Shown here piece after piece: positions 24,925 to 33,713 of a stretch of 64,000 bases of DNA. Positions within the stretch are counted from its first letter, which is position 1. The number at the start of each line of letters is the position of its first letter. Below the pieces are notes generated by a model. The model did no database searches. It saw nothing but the letters and a program-made list of their open reading frames with translations, and was not told the DNA's origin. A program made the translations under genes and the position numbers. The stretch comes from Acetatifactor sp. GTDB lineage: Bacteria > Bacillota > Clostridia > Lachnospirales > Lachnospiraceae. The stretch spans positions 1-64,000 of the forward strand of contig JAFLRM010000011.1 of the NCBI GenBank assembly GCA_022511465.1. The letters run 5' to 3'.

Positions 24925-25947
24925 CTAACCGAGTGCTTCCGTCTTATGGGCCAATTCCTCCCGGTAGATTGCGCTCTCCTGCTCCATATGAAGCGCCTCA
25001 TAGCAACGGATCAGACCTTCTAAGCTGTCCACATCGCCGGAGGCCTTTCTCAAAACAGGCGTTGTCTCATACACCGCATTATAATACCAAATAACAGCTT
25101 CATCGTAATCTTCTCGCTGCTCGTAGAAGCTTCCCAGCTCACAGCACGCCTCAGAACACCCCTCCTCAGCGATCACCTTGGAGACATACTTGAAGAAATC
25201 CACCTCATCTCCCGCAAGCCTCGCCGCTCTGGCTGACACAAGACAACTCTCCTTCACTTCATCCGCGCTGCGCTCTACGTCAGCGGCAGACTGCCTAAAA
25301 AAGGCCCTGGCCTGCGCAAAGTCATCTGCGCTACCCGCCAGAAACAGCTCTTTGGCGTACATATTGTGAAGTCTTTTGGAAAGACGCACTCCCCGCTCCG
25401 TCTGCCGATGGAATGCCTGCAGATCTCGCCCTGCGTGATTCTGTTCCGGCATATGGGTGATCACAATATCGCTGTCAAACACCACCGGCAGAAGTCTCAC
25501 CGTCTCATGGATGGGCTCCTCCCACACAAAATCTCTCTTCCGTTTAAACAGCTTGGGACGGTATTCCTCATCATAATTGTAGACCGTTCCAAACTGTAAC
25601 TGATTCCCATATTTCATCTGCACGATCTCAATCTCGGGAAGAAGCGTCTCCTTCAGTCTCCGAAACCTCTCCCTGTTTTCTTCCGAGAGCACCTCGTCCG
25701 CATCAGCAGAGTAAACATATTCCATACTTGCCTTGGAAAAGGCAAAATTGCGTGCCGCAGCAAAGTCGTCGATCCACTCGAAATCGTAGACCGCTTTCGT
25801 GTAACCAGCGGCAATTTCTTTCGTCCGGTCAGTGGAGCCGGTATCCACGACGATCACCTCGTCCACCAGGTCAGCCACGCTGTTCAAACATCGCGCCAAC
25901 ACTTTCTCCTCATTTTTTACAATCATGCAAAGGGAGATCGTAATCAT
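24925..25947 (-). CDS. family 2 glycosyltransferase with helical C-terminal region
   Basis: A 340-residue protein. Residues 1-110 are a GT2 domain: ISLCMIVKNEEKVLARCLNS, the first Asp pair in VDEVIVVDTGSTDRTKEIA, and the DxD-type SADADEVLS. The remainder is alpha-helical and TPR-like (RAFFRQSAADVERSADEVKE, CCELGSFYEQREDYDEAVIW), as in SunS-type glycosyltransferases that modify proteins or small substrates. It is cytosolic with no membrane segment. It is probably the first gene of the run into hisC (60 bases away). The acceptor is unknown. Confidence 0.85.
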   Translation of the reverse strand: MITISLCMIVKNEEKVLARCLNSVADLVDEVIVVDTGSTDRTKEIAAGYTKAVYDFEWIDDFAAARNFAFSKASMEYVYSADADEVLSEENRERFRRLKETLLPEIEIVQMKYGNQLQFGTVYNYDEEYRPKLFKRKRDFVWEEPIHETVRLLPVVFDSDIVITHMPEQNHAGRDLQAFHRQTERGVRLSKRLHNMYAKELFLAGSADDFAQARAFFRQSAADVERSADEVKESCLVSARAARLAGDEVDFFKYVSKVIAEEGCSEACCELGSFYEQREDYDEAVIWYYNAVYETTPVLRKASGDVDSLEGLIRCYEALHMEQESAIYREELAHKTEALG

Positions 25948-26049
25948 ACCTTATCTTCACTCTTTCTCCTACAAGATCTTGGACAAAAATCTACAATAAA
26001 CCTGTCGAACACACATAGGCTCAAAAGGCGTTATCTTTATAATTGTACC

Positions 26050-26088
26050 AAAAAGAGGATAAAGGCACAAGCCATTATCCTCTTTTTT
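26050..26088 (-). terminator. terminator of the Tad operon
   Basis: AAAAAGAGGATAA and TTATCCTCTTTTTT form a perfect stem around GGCACAAGCC-type loop bases. It lies 50 bases after the prepilin peptidase stop and can also work on the other strand. Confidence 0.9.
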
Positions 26089-26137
26089 AAAAATTTTGAA
26101 TATTTATGATGTGGTTTTGTCATAAAGTACAATTGGG

Positions 26138-26791
26138 CTATCGCAACAGATCATGTGCCAAAAGCGTTGTCCAAAAGGAAAGGACAATATAAGGAAGAAA
26201 GGGAACCGGTCGTTTCAGATTTCCGTCTGTGCCAATGTTGTTCCGAAATCCCTGAACAATTGCCAAAAACAGAAATGCTCCTGCCATGTGGAGAAACTCC
26301 CCCAAGATCCCCATTCCAAACACGCTCTCCAAGAGCCCGCAAGTGCAGAAAGCATAGACATCCGCCCTTCCATAAAACCGGCTAAACAAAAAATTCTGCA
26401 GGAATAGAAAACAGACAAATTGTCCCCATACGAAAGGCCAACACCTCGGCTCCGGATACATCAGAAGAACTCCCGACATTAACTCCAGCCACCACACGAA
26501 ATCATAGACTTTACAACGCTGTGTGTCCGTCAAACAGGCAAAGAGAAGCCCTCCTGCTGCCGCTCCAAGGAGCACAACATCCCTCTCCGTCATCCACCGT
26601 GTCCGCACAAGCAGCAAAACGATCGGAAAGCTATTTCCCACGCACAGAAGCATCCAGAAAGCTTTCTGACCGGGATGCAATCGCGAATTCTCCTCTTCAT
26701 CCAGTCGTCTTGCCACTGCAAGACAGAGAATAAATACAACGGTCTCTGACAGCGCCGCGCACAGAAGACACATCAATGTATGCATCCTCAC
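26138..26791 (-). CDS. A24-type prepilin peptidase (TadV/CpaA-like)
   Basis: A 217-residue membrane protein with six or so hydrophobic segments. It carries both elements of the aspartic prepilin peptidase family: FACLTDTQRCKVYDFVWW with the first Asp after a membrane segment, and FYGRADVYAF at the place of the G-x-G-D motif. A late KRPVPFLPYIVLSF matches the conserved 'PFGPFL' membrane stretch. The second motif is GRAD rather than GxGD, so one conserved Gly is replaced. It would cleave the leaders of the pilin-like proteins encoded upstream. It is the last gene of the Tad operon, 6 bases after the adhesin gene. Confidence 0.75.
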   Translation of the reverse strand: MRMHTLMCLLCAALSETVVFILCLAVARRLDEEENSRLHPGQKAFWMLLCVGNSFPIVLLLVRTRWMTERDVVLLGAAAGGLLFACLTDTQRCKVYDFVWWLELMSGVLLMYPEPRCWPFVWGQFVCFLFLQNFLFSRFYGRADVYAFCTCGLLESVFGMGILGEFLHMAGAFLFLAIVQGFRNNIGTDGNLKRPVPFLPYIVLSFWTTLLAHDLLR

Positions 26792-26797
26792 TCTCTC

Positions 26798-29700
26798 CTA
26801 GCGAAGCCTGGTTCGCACATCATCTACTATCGTCCCAGACACGCCGATCACGCTCAATGACGGATGATCCTCCATCTTTCGGTCTCCCTTGTAGGCTCTG
26901 ACCGTGATCTCATAGGAAGTATTTTCCGGTGTGCGCAGAGGGATCATAAACTGCAGTTCCTCCACATGGCGGTAAGCAGGAGTATTCGTGTATACAAAGA
27001 TCTGATCCAGATCCGGGTTCAACGCTATGAGTTCTTCTGGAAACTCTACTTCCACTCGATCCGCGTAGCCCCATGTGATAATGGTGAGTATTCCGCTCTC
27101 CCCGCACTGAAACACAGGTTCGTGAGGCTCTAAGATCCGTACGATATCACTGTGCAAGTCAAATTCTGTAGTGCCCGCACTTTGGCTTCCTATATTTCCC
27201 ACATTGTCCACCGCGTACGCCGTAACCACAAAATCCCCGCTAAAAATAGGCTCATCTCTGGTAATGTCAACTCGAATGACACCGTCCGCATCAGGCCGGT
27301 AGATTTCCCGGATCACATTGTCCGTGTTGTATATCTCCAGATAAAAGTCTTTGACGCCGCTCAAGTCGTCATCCGCCGTCATCCGAAGAGTCACAGTTCT
27401 CTCCCGCCTGTCAAGAAGAGAGAGTGTGGAAAGTGTCTCCAACCCCCGGATCACAGGTGCCGAGCCGTCTCCTGTGATCACAAAACCGTTTTTCCGGTCT
27501 TCGCTATAGTCAGAGTACACCACCTTGCCCTGCCAATCTGCACCGGCAATGGGTACAAGTGCCACTTCCACACCATCTGCCTCACGCTCCAGCATAAATG
27601 CTTGTGTTACCCTAAGTTCACGATTTTCCTCTTCCCTGCAGGCAGACGTTAGCGGATAAGCAGCCAGCAGAGACTCTCCCGAAGCTGTGAGCGTCAGGTC
27701 ATTGGCAGAAAGGTAAAAGCTTCCCTGCCGCACTGGAGCGCTCACACATTGCAGTATGTTTTGGGTGATGCATCCCGACGCATTACTCTCAAATACAGCA
27801 TAGTTGATCTGATAATCATCGCGCGCCCAGCCCTCCATATACGCCTGATAATTCAATACAAAGGGAGTCTCCCCGTCGCTTCTCACGTAGATGTGGCCAT
27901 CGGAGGCCATATATACATTATCGCCCTCTTCTATCTCCAATTGTCTGGTATGCAGTGGCCACTGGAAAACAGTATCTGACGGCTCCAGCAAAATGTGGAT
28001 CGTCTCTCCTAGATTTCCGGCCCGATCAATGGGTGCCACATGGAGATACTGCATCGTCTCCCTAAGCGTCACCGTCCAGTCCTGACCTGACGTAAAACTT
28101 CCATTTGTATGAGTCACCGCTGTGTGATCACTGTCATCCACAAGACAATAATACCCTCCGATGCCTGTGGTCAAAACATTTCTTGTCACATTGGAGCGAC
28201 AGAGCAGAGTGTTGCTCCCCGTCAGGTAAGATTCTGCCACATGGTAATAGACCGTACCGTTGTCCGCAGGCGCTTTCCACGACACATTCACCCGATTTCC
28301 TTGGAGAGCTTCCTTTTTTATTGTCTTAGGAGAGACGGCATCGGGAGATGCCTCATCCGCTGCGGTCACTCCATCCAATGCAAGACTGTCAACAAAACCG
28401 ATGATCTCCGATTTAATAGTAAACGTCCCGTTTCCGCTCCTCACCCCCGCGGAGTCGGTATAGTCGCTTATATAATCGGTATTGATGTAGCTGCTGCCAC
28501 CGTAAGCCGGAGTGATGGTCTCCGGCTTGTCCACATATTCCGTCTCCTGATAGAGACGGAAACTGCCGTTGATATCCCCCTCCGAAAATCCTGGCCAACA
28601 CATGCCAAATCCACCTTGGGTACCATAAGCGGGCGAGTAGGTGAGGGGAACAGAAGAGAGCGGGTATCGGTTCAAATAGGCCACCGTGGTAGTTTCACCG
28701 CCTTCTACATACCATTTTTCACCGTTGTATTCAATGTAATCCTTAGTATCTGTCACCCGCACAAATTCCCCTGTCTGCATCAGTCGTTTACTATTGGCAA
28801 TGTACAGGTAAACCGTCCTGCCGTCCGCCATTCCCTCCGTAATTGCGCCATTCTCCAAATGATACGACACATAGATGGTAGTTTGGGCGCCAAATGTCAA
28901 ATACCGGAGTCTTTGGCCTTTTTTTTCCGGCGTATAGCTTCCTGCCACGCCTCCTCGATAACCTCCGCCGCCTCCGGCACTTCCTTTACCTCCGGCATGG
29001 CCCGTAGGATCAGGAAGCACTGCCGCAACAGATCCTCCCGCCCCGCCGTTTTGACCGGCGCTGGCTCCCCCGCCTCCTCCGGCAATAAGAAGGAGACCTT
29101 TTCTATCCGTGGACACCATAGTGCAGCCACCGCCATTTGCAAATCTGTCGGCACTTCCTCCGCCGTTATAGCCGTTCTGTCCTCCTATAATATAGGTGAT
29201 CACCTCCCCCGCCTGCAGCCACACTCTGGCGGACACCCTTCCGCCCAGACCGCCGGAGGCGCTCCTTTTCCCGGAAGTATAATTGCCCCCCTGCGCACCA
29301 TCCGCGATAATAGTGTAAAATCCAGTGTGTGGCACGGTGTATGTACGAATGGTTCCCGTGTAATCATCGGAGAGTTCCACCTCGCACTCGTTGTCGATGT
29401 CGCTGGCTGCATTGATCTGCGTCCAACTACGATCATCCCTGCTCTGGTAGAGTTTGTAGGTCTTGCCCCGCCCGTCCGGTTGCTCCCAGGACAGATCCAC
29501 CGCACCTTTTCCCTCGTTTGCAGTGTAATTGTTTTGAGCGTAGAGCGTCAACTCCACCCAGTTTGCGTGAAGAGTCATATCCTGGTTCGGGATAAAGGTA
29601 TCCCCTCCTACACCCGCCGGCTCCATAAACTCGGGATCGTAATACCAACCGCCAAAGGAATGATTCTCCCTCTCCGGCGTCGGCAGGATGATGGGATCCG

Positions 29701-30910
29701 GAGCATACTCTGCAATAATGGTATCACGGTTTTGGTCTGGAGCAATAAAATAATACTTATCCTCCTCCATTCGGCCTCCAAAGGGCTGCTCCTGCCTCCA
29801 TTCTACAAAGTGCTGTGTACCGGTAATTGGCTCAATCTCATTTCCACCATTTGTTTCAAAAAATACCGTATGACCCATAGGCGCTTCTACCGCTTCCCGA
29901 TCCGCCTCATAACTGCTCCCGTAGCTGCCTGTCACAATAGTTGTCGCAGGGTTCCCCCGGTAGCTTCCATTGTTTGGTTCAATTTCAAGATAGCTGACAG
30001 AACGGCGCCACTGGGCATAGAGCGTCACCACAGCCTCGTTCCTGTGAACCTTGAAATCTTTGTCCGTAAGATTAAATATCTCTGCTCCATCCATGTAACT
30101 TGTACCACTCCCGTCCGGCTCCGTGTTCCACTCCACAAACTCGTAACCAATGCGGGTGTAAGAGTTCTTAGTCAGATGTGTAGCCGGTGTGACTGGATTG
30201 CCCTCATACTCTGTGGCATTGTTGTACATATGGATGCTTTCCTCCATGTAGCCGCTGTAATCATTTTCCACATTGGGATCATACGCCACCCTGTACTGAT
30301 TCCAAGACACCTCCTTACAGTAGTGCTCCCCCAAGGTTACCCCTTGTTCCAAATTATTATTCCAAGGGCAAAGGTAATAATAATCTACCGGGCGACCACC
30401 AGAGTCTCCCAACTCCAGATAGTCTATTGATTCGGCGGCTTCCCGGCTCATATAGATCAGTGCTGTGGTGAGATGTTCCCCACAATCGGCACAATATGCC
30501 AGCCAACCGGAATAATAATAGCTCTCACATATAGATCTCTCAAACGCCACGTCGTGCCATAGTGTGCCTTCCGGCGGATACTCATGATGAATACAGGTTC
30601 CTGTTTTATGAGCAACCTCCCAACGCCCGATCGGAATTGTTCCCTCTCTGCTGATCTGATAATAATGTTCACCGATATTCAAGCTTCTCAGGCTGGAGGG
30701 AATTCCTGTGTACACGGCTGTTCCCACATCGTACCAGACATAGTTCGTGTCATCGGCATTGGTCGTCCATGCCAGACCATCCGGGCTAAAAGTTACATAA
30801 GGGCTGTTATAGATCGTCTCCGGCTCCTTTGCCTCCACCGTCCTTCCTGACAGGAGTAGCAGAGCAACCAGAAGGAGTGTCACGCCCATAACTCCTCTTT
30901 TACTCTTCAC
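26798..30910 (-). CDS. giant secreted protein with InlB repeats and glycine-rich domain, Tad-associated
   Basis: A 1370-residue exported protein. Signal peptide 1-27; a Cys-containing region (about 100-200; C106, C128, C140, C143, C181, C198) of possible metal or disulfide type; two Listeria-Bacteroides (InlB) repeats at about 205-302 and 304-452 (for example YTRIGYEFVEWNTEPDGSGT and HSFGGWYYDPEFM). A fibronectin-III-like stretch (453-525) follows, then a glycine-rich domain (about 520-660, many GGGG runs, LLLIAGGGGGASAGQNGGAG). A second FN3-like part and late Ig-like modules carry SGVKDFYLEIYN and VDNVGNIGS. There is no LPXTG or membrane anchor at the C-terminus. Being inside the Tad operon, it is probably a pilus-associated or tip adhesin. 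Confidence 0.75.
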   Translation of the reverse strand: MKSKRGVMGVTLLLVALLLLSGRTVEAKEPETIYNSPYVTFSPDGLAWTTNADDTNYVWYDVGTAVYTGIPSSLRSLNIGEHYYQISREGTIPIGRWEVAHKTGTCIHHEYPPEGTLWHDVAFERSICESYYYSGWLAYCADCGEHLTTALIYMSREAAESIDYLELGDSGGRPVDYYYLCPWNNNLEQGVTLGEHYCKEVSWNQYRVAYDPNVENDYSGYMEESIHMYNNATEYEGNPVTPATHLTKNSYTRIGYEFVEWNTEPDGSGTSYMDGAEIFNLTDKDFKVHRNEAVVTLYAQWRRSVSYLEIEPNNGSYRGNPATTIVTGSYGSSYEADREAVEAPMGHTVFFETNGGNEIEPITGTQHFVEWRQEQPFGGRMEEDKYYFIAPDQNRDTIIAEYAPDPIILPTPERENHSFGGWYYDPEFMEPAGVGGDTFIPNQDMTLHANWVELTLYAQNNYTANEGKGAVDLSWEQPDGRGKTYKLYQSRDDRSWTQINAASDIDNECEVELSDDYTGTIRTYTVPHTGFYTIIADGAQGGNYTSGKRSASGGLGGRVSARVWLQAGEVITYIIGGQNGYNGGGSADRFANGGGCTMVSTDRKGLLLIAGGGGGASAGQNGGAGGSVAAVLPDPTGHAGGKGSAGGGGGYRGGVAGSYTPEKKGQRLRYLTFGAQTTIYVSYHLENGAITEGMADGRTVYLYIANSKRLMQTGEFVRVTDTKDYIEYNGEKWYVEGGETTTVAYLNRYPLSSVPLTYSPAYGTQGGFGMCWPGFSEGDINGSFRLYQETEYVDKPETITPAYGGSSYINTDYISDYTDSAGVRSGNGTFTIKSEIIGFVDSLALDGVTAADEASPDAVSPKTIKKEALQGNRVNVSWKAPADNGTVYYHVAESYLTGSNTLLCRSNVTRNVLTTGIGGYYCLVDDSDHTAVTHTNGSFTSGQDWTVTLRETMQYLHVAPIDRAGNLGETIHILLEPSDTVFQWPLHTRQLEIEEGDNVYMASDGHIYVRSDGETPFVLNYQAYMEGWARDDYQINYAVFESNASGCITQNILQCVSAPVRQGSFYLSANDLTLTASGESLLAAYPLTSACREEENRELRVTQAFMLEREADGVEVALVPIAGADWQGKVVYSDYSEDRKNGFVITGDGSAPVIRGLETLSTLSLLDRRERTVTLRMTADDDLSGVKDFYLEIYNTDNVIREIYRPDADGVIRVDITRDEPIFSGDFVVTAYAVDNVGNIGSQSAGTTEFDLHSDIVRILEPHEPVFQCGESGILTIITWGYADRVEVEFPEELIALNPDLDQIFVYTNTPAYRHVEELQFMIPLRTPENTSYEITVRAYKGDRKMEDHPSLSVIGVSGTIVDDVRTRLR

Positions 30911-30933
30911 TGTTTTTCCTCCTTTTCCTACGC

Positions 30934-31584
30934 CTATGAGACATCCTTCACCACACGCAGGGAACCGCCGGCCAGATGAGTGTAGAATTCCTCCACATCC
31001 GATTTATCCAGATAGACATTGATCCGCTGGGCTGAGGTCATCCGATCCCCGTTGGTAATCACATTCCCCGCACTGTCAAAGACCTGCTCCACAAACACGT
31101 CCTGCCATACCAGCTGTGTCTGCCCCTCTTCCGTGACCACATAGATATGTACAAAGTCGCCGGCGCGCAACACGCCTCCCACCACCTGATAGAGATCCTC
31201 TGCCTTGAAACCGACGATCACGGGCTCCACCATATCCCGTGTCACCGCATCCATCTCCTCAAACATGCCTTCCGTCAGCAACACTCCCTTTTCGATGGAA
31301 AAGGTTGCTCTCTTTCCTGCGTGACTGCTTCCATCTACAAGTGCGGTTTCCGGAATACAACCGACATCCAACTCTTTCAGTTCCAAATAGCTGAAAATAT
31401 TCTCTTCCGTGAGCAGCGTTCCTTTTGGAATCTCCCGGGACGCCACATAGATGTACCCTTTCTCATAATTTGCAAGGACATTTTTCTCAATCTGCAGCAT
31501 CAGGATAAAGATTGCCGCTGCCGCTACAAACGCCGCAATAATGCTTCCTGTCCAAAATGCTCTCTTTCTATTTTGTACTTTCAT
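30934..31584 (-). CDS. CpaB/SAF-domain pilus assembly protein
   Basis: A 216-residue protein with one N-terminal membrane segment (about 12-34). A SAF-type beta-clip domain follows, containing IYVASREIPKGTLLTEENIF and FSIEKGVLLTEGMFEEMDA. In diderms CpaB/RcpC helps the secretin; in Firmicutes it is thought to aid pilus assembly across the wall. It precedes the giant adhesin gene by 23 bases. Position and domain both support a Tad role. Confidence 0.8.
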   Translation of the reverse strand: MKVQNRKRAFWTGSIIAAFVAAAAIFILMLQIEKNVLANYEKGYIYVASREIPKGTLLTEENIFSYLELKELDVGCIPETALVDGSSHAGKRATFSIEKGVLLTEGMFEEMDAVTRDMVEPVIVGFKAEDLYQVVGGVLRAGDFVHIYVVTEEGQTQLVWQDVFVEQVFDSAGNVITNGDRMTSAQRINVYLDKSDVEEFYTHLAGGSLRVVKDVS

Positions 31585-31601
31585 CTTTTGCCTTCCTTTC
31601 T

Positions 31602-32186
31602 CTATTCATTGACTACAATGTCCGCCAGCTTTCCCTTACGTGCCTCCACTGTGACGCCTAAGAATCCTTCCACCGAGAAAGAAATTTCACTGTACACGCT
31701 GCTGGATTCTATCAATATGCCGTCCGGGGAGCGAACTTCTCCGGCTATTCCTGTCTCTTTCCAGATTGAACCATTTCTCCCCACATGGTAAATGGTGACC
31801 AGATCGTCTTTCACGTTGTATACGATGTACTCTTCCACTGTGACCGGACCAGATATCAGATCCCTATTGGGGCACTCCCAGTTTTCATTTAGACTTAAAT
31901 TTACTTTCAATGCCGCTTCGTACAGAACATAGGCAGCTGCCGGATCAGCAATTTGGACAGTGTGTGATATCCCATACTCCTGTATATCTATAACCGCAGA
32001 GGCCAGATTGGAGGCAGCCAGAGCATCCTCCAAATATAAGGCAGTGCTGCGATACCCCTCTATCTGCAGCTGGGTACAGAGAAGGATTCCCAGAAACAGC
32101 AGAAAGAACAATCCCGCCGTCCATTCAACCTTTCCCTGCTGCCATTTAATTTTTCGCTGTGGATGCTCTGTGTTCTTCAAAAGCAT
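31602..32186 (-). CDS. TadE/G-like pilus protein
   Basis: A 194-residue protein with one membrane segment near the N-terminus (GLFFLLFLGILLCTQLQIEG, about 26-45) and an outer beta-rich region. No classic prepilin site is clear. It follows the 118-residue gene with a 41-base overlap and has a strong GAAAGGGGAGC ribosome site. By size and position it corresponds to the minor pilins of Tad loci, but identity is inferred. Confidence 0.6.
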   Translation of the reverse strand: MLLKNTEHPQRKIKWQQGKVEWTAGLFFLLFLGILLCTQLQIEGYRSTALYLEDALAASNLASAVIDIQEYGISHTVQIADPAAAYVLYEAALKVNLSLNENWECPNRDLISGPVTVEEYIVYNVKDDLVTIYHVGRNGSIWKETGIAGEVRSPDGILIESSSVYSEISFSVEGFLGVTVEARKGKLADIVVNE

Positions 32187-32502
32187 GCTCCCCTTTCAGA
32201 TTTCCTTGAATTCTTAGCAGGATCGGCTCACCAAAAGAGACCGGACTTAAGGTAGTATCCGTATAGTCAATCTCTGTCACTCCCAGATCGGAGAGCGCCT
32301 GTGTCAGAGCCGTTTTATCTTCCGCCGTCAGATACCCCACTGTCTCCATGCGCAGAATATACTTTCTGGCCAACTGTCCCACCTGAGATTTTTGCTGGAG
32401 AAGCTCTACACTGTCCATGTAGGCCAGCATCACCACTGTCATAGCCAAAATACAGATTCCTGTGATCAACAGATCGCCCACATTTCCCTCTCTCTTCCTC
32501 AT
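32146..32502 (-). CDS. small pilin-like protein of the Tad locus
   Basis: A 118-residue protein. A short basic N-terminus MRKREG is followed by NVGDLLITGICILAMTVVML, a hydrophobic helix starting right after Gly, as in type IV prepilins (cleavage after EG). The rest is a charged, partly helical outer domain (QQKSQVGQLARKYILRMETV). It overlaps the next gene by 41 bases. TadE-like minor pilin is the most probable role. Confidence 0.65.
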   Translation of the reverse strand: MRKREGNVGDLLITGICILAMTVVMLAYMDSVELLQQKSQVGQLARKYILRMETVGYLTAEDKTALTQALSDLGVTEIDYTDTTLSPVSFGEPILLRIQGNLKGEHAFEEHRASTAKN

Positions 32503-32517
32503 AACAACCTCCGTATT

Positions 32518-32766
32518 TTATGCAGTGGGACCGCTTAGGATTAAGTTAGCTTTCTCCGTCATGGACTGAACGATCGTCTCTATAAAATCGGTCAGGCTAT
32601 CTTTCATCACTACGCACAGAAGAAGTGCGATAATACAAAGCCCCACTGTCACCAGGATTCCGTCAATCCCGTCCTCTTTCCTTGCGGCGGCATACCGTAA
32701 GAGATCGGTTCCCTTTTGGATCCATCTGCTCATCTGTTTCCCCGTCTGATAAATTTTATTTCTCAT
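32518..32766 (-). CDS. Flp-type pilin-like protein
   Basis: An 82-residue protein with a basic leader of about 30 residues followed by EDGIDGILVTVGLCIIALLL, one hydrophobic helix, and a short polar tail. In Flp pilins cleavage falls after a Gly and the mature protein carries Glu at position 5. Here DG precedes IDGILV, so the leader end and residue 5 differ from canonical. It is the likely major subunit given its size and its place between tadC and the minor pilins, with a 102-base gap in front. Confidence 0.65.
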   Translation of the reverse strand: MRNKIYQTGKQMSRWIQKGTDLLRYAAARKEDGIDGILVTVGLCIIALLLCVVMKDSLTDFIETIVQSMTEKANLILSGPTA

Positions 32767-32868
32767 ATCCTGTTCTTCCTTTCCTTTTTGTTTTCAAATG
32801 GTAGTTTTTTAGATTGTTTCTTTCCCTGTCACTTATAACCTGTCCGGCCGGCTTAGAAAGCATCGCTC

Positions 32869-33702
32869 TCAAAACCGTATAACAGCGGAGAACATGTGAC
32901 TGACACAAGCATACAGCGTTATACCGAGCACCGCCAGCAGGATCCCCAGCTGGTAAAACGTGATACTACGATCCAAACTGCTCTTTTTCCGCTCCAGAAC
33001 CGTGGTCTCCATATCCTTGATCTGCTCCCCGATATCGCTAAGAAGTTCCACCGCCTGCCCCGACTCCAGCGCCTGAAGTATAGTGATGCAGAGGGCATCG
33101 ATATAGCGGTTGTCAAACTTACTCTGGAAATGTTCCAGTGCCTCATAGATGTCAGCTTTCATGACAATATCCCCAGCCAGATCCAAGAGGGCCTGTCTGA
33201 GTCGTCTCTCCTGTACGCTTCCATAGCACTCCGCCAATGCGTCGGTCACATAGACTCCCGCACGGATCTGCATTTCCAGCGCGTGATAGACCAGTTTGAC
33301 CTCCGTCAGCATCCGCTCATTGTCCTTCCTGTTCAAATGTTCCAGAAAAAAGTGTGGCAGGAAGCCAAGTATTCCCATAGCCAGTATCCCATATCCCGGC
33401 GAAATTGCCAAAAGACTTAAGAAACCTCCGGCTCCCATCACAACGCATCCTGCCAGATATCGTGTAGGATTGATCCACTCGCCGAGGTGGAAAGTCACAC
33501 CATTCTTTATAAGCCAACTCTGTTTGCGAAGATACCAGCTGTTTATCGGCCTCTTTGTCCTTAAAAGTCCGGTAAATTCCTCGTAGGTTTTCAGTATCAA
33601 CTGTCTTGGTTGATGCGCAGAGATCTGGAGCAGAAATGCAAACGCCAGACCTGCTGTCACCATGGACAGCACAATCGTAAAAAGATGTAATTTTTGTTCC
33701 AT
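32869..33702 (-). CDS. TadC-like type II secretion F-domain protein
   Basis: A 277-residue inner-membrane platform protein. N-terminal membrane segment in FTIVLSMVTAGLAFAFLLQI; paired central segments (GCVVMGAGGFLSLLAISPGY and neighbours); a cytosolic T2SSF domain (MQIRAGVYVTDALAECYGSV, YIDALCITILQALESGQAVE); and a C-terminal helix. The internal ATG is chosen because GGGAGG lies 6 bases before it and the longer frame would read through tadB. It works with TadB and the ATPase to push pilin subunits. Confidence 0.85.
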   Translation of the reverse strand: MEQKLHLFTIVLSMVTAGLAFAFLLQISAHQPRQLILKTYEEFTGLLRTKRPINSWYLRKQSWLIKNGVTFHLGEWINPTRYLAGCVVMGAGGFLSLLAISPGYGILAMGILGFLPHFFLEHLNRKDNERMLTEVKLVYHALEMQIRAGVYVTDALAECYGSVQERRLRQALLDLAGDIVMKADIYEALEHFQSKFDNRYIDALCITILQALESGQAVELLSDIGEQIKDMETTVLERKKSSLDRSITFYQLGILLAVLGITLYACVSHMFSAVIRF

Positions 33703-33713
33703 TATACACCTCC

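Noticed and set aside
28109-30430. Plus-strand open frame of 773 codons inside the adhesin-like gene
   Set aside because: It is the antisense of the 1370-residue gene, with no promoter or ribosome site and an unnatural His/Arg/Ser-rich composition.
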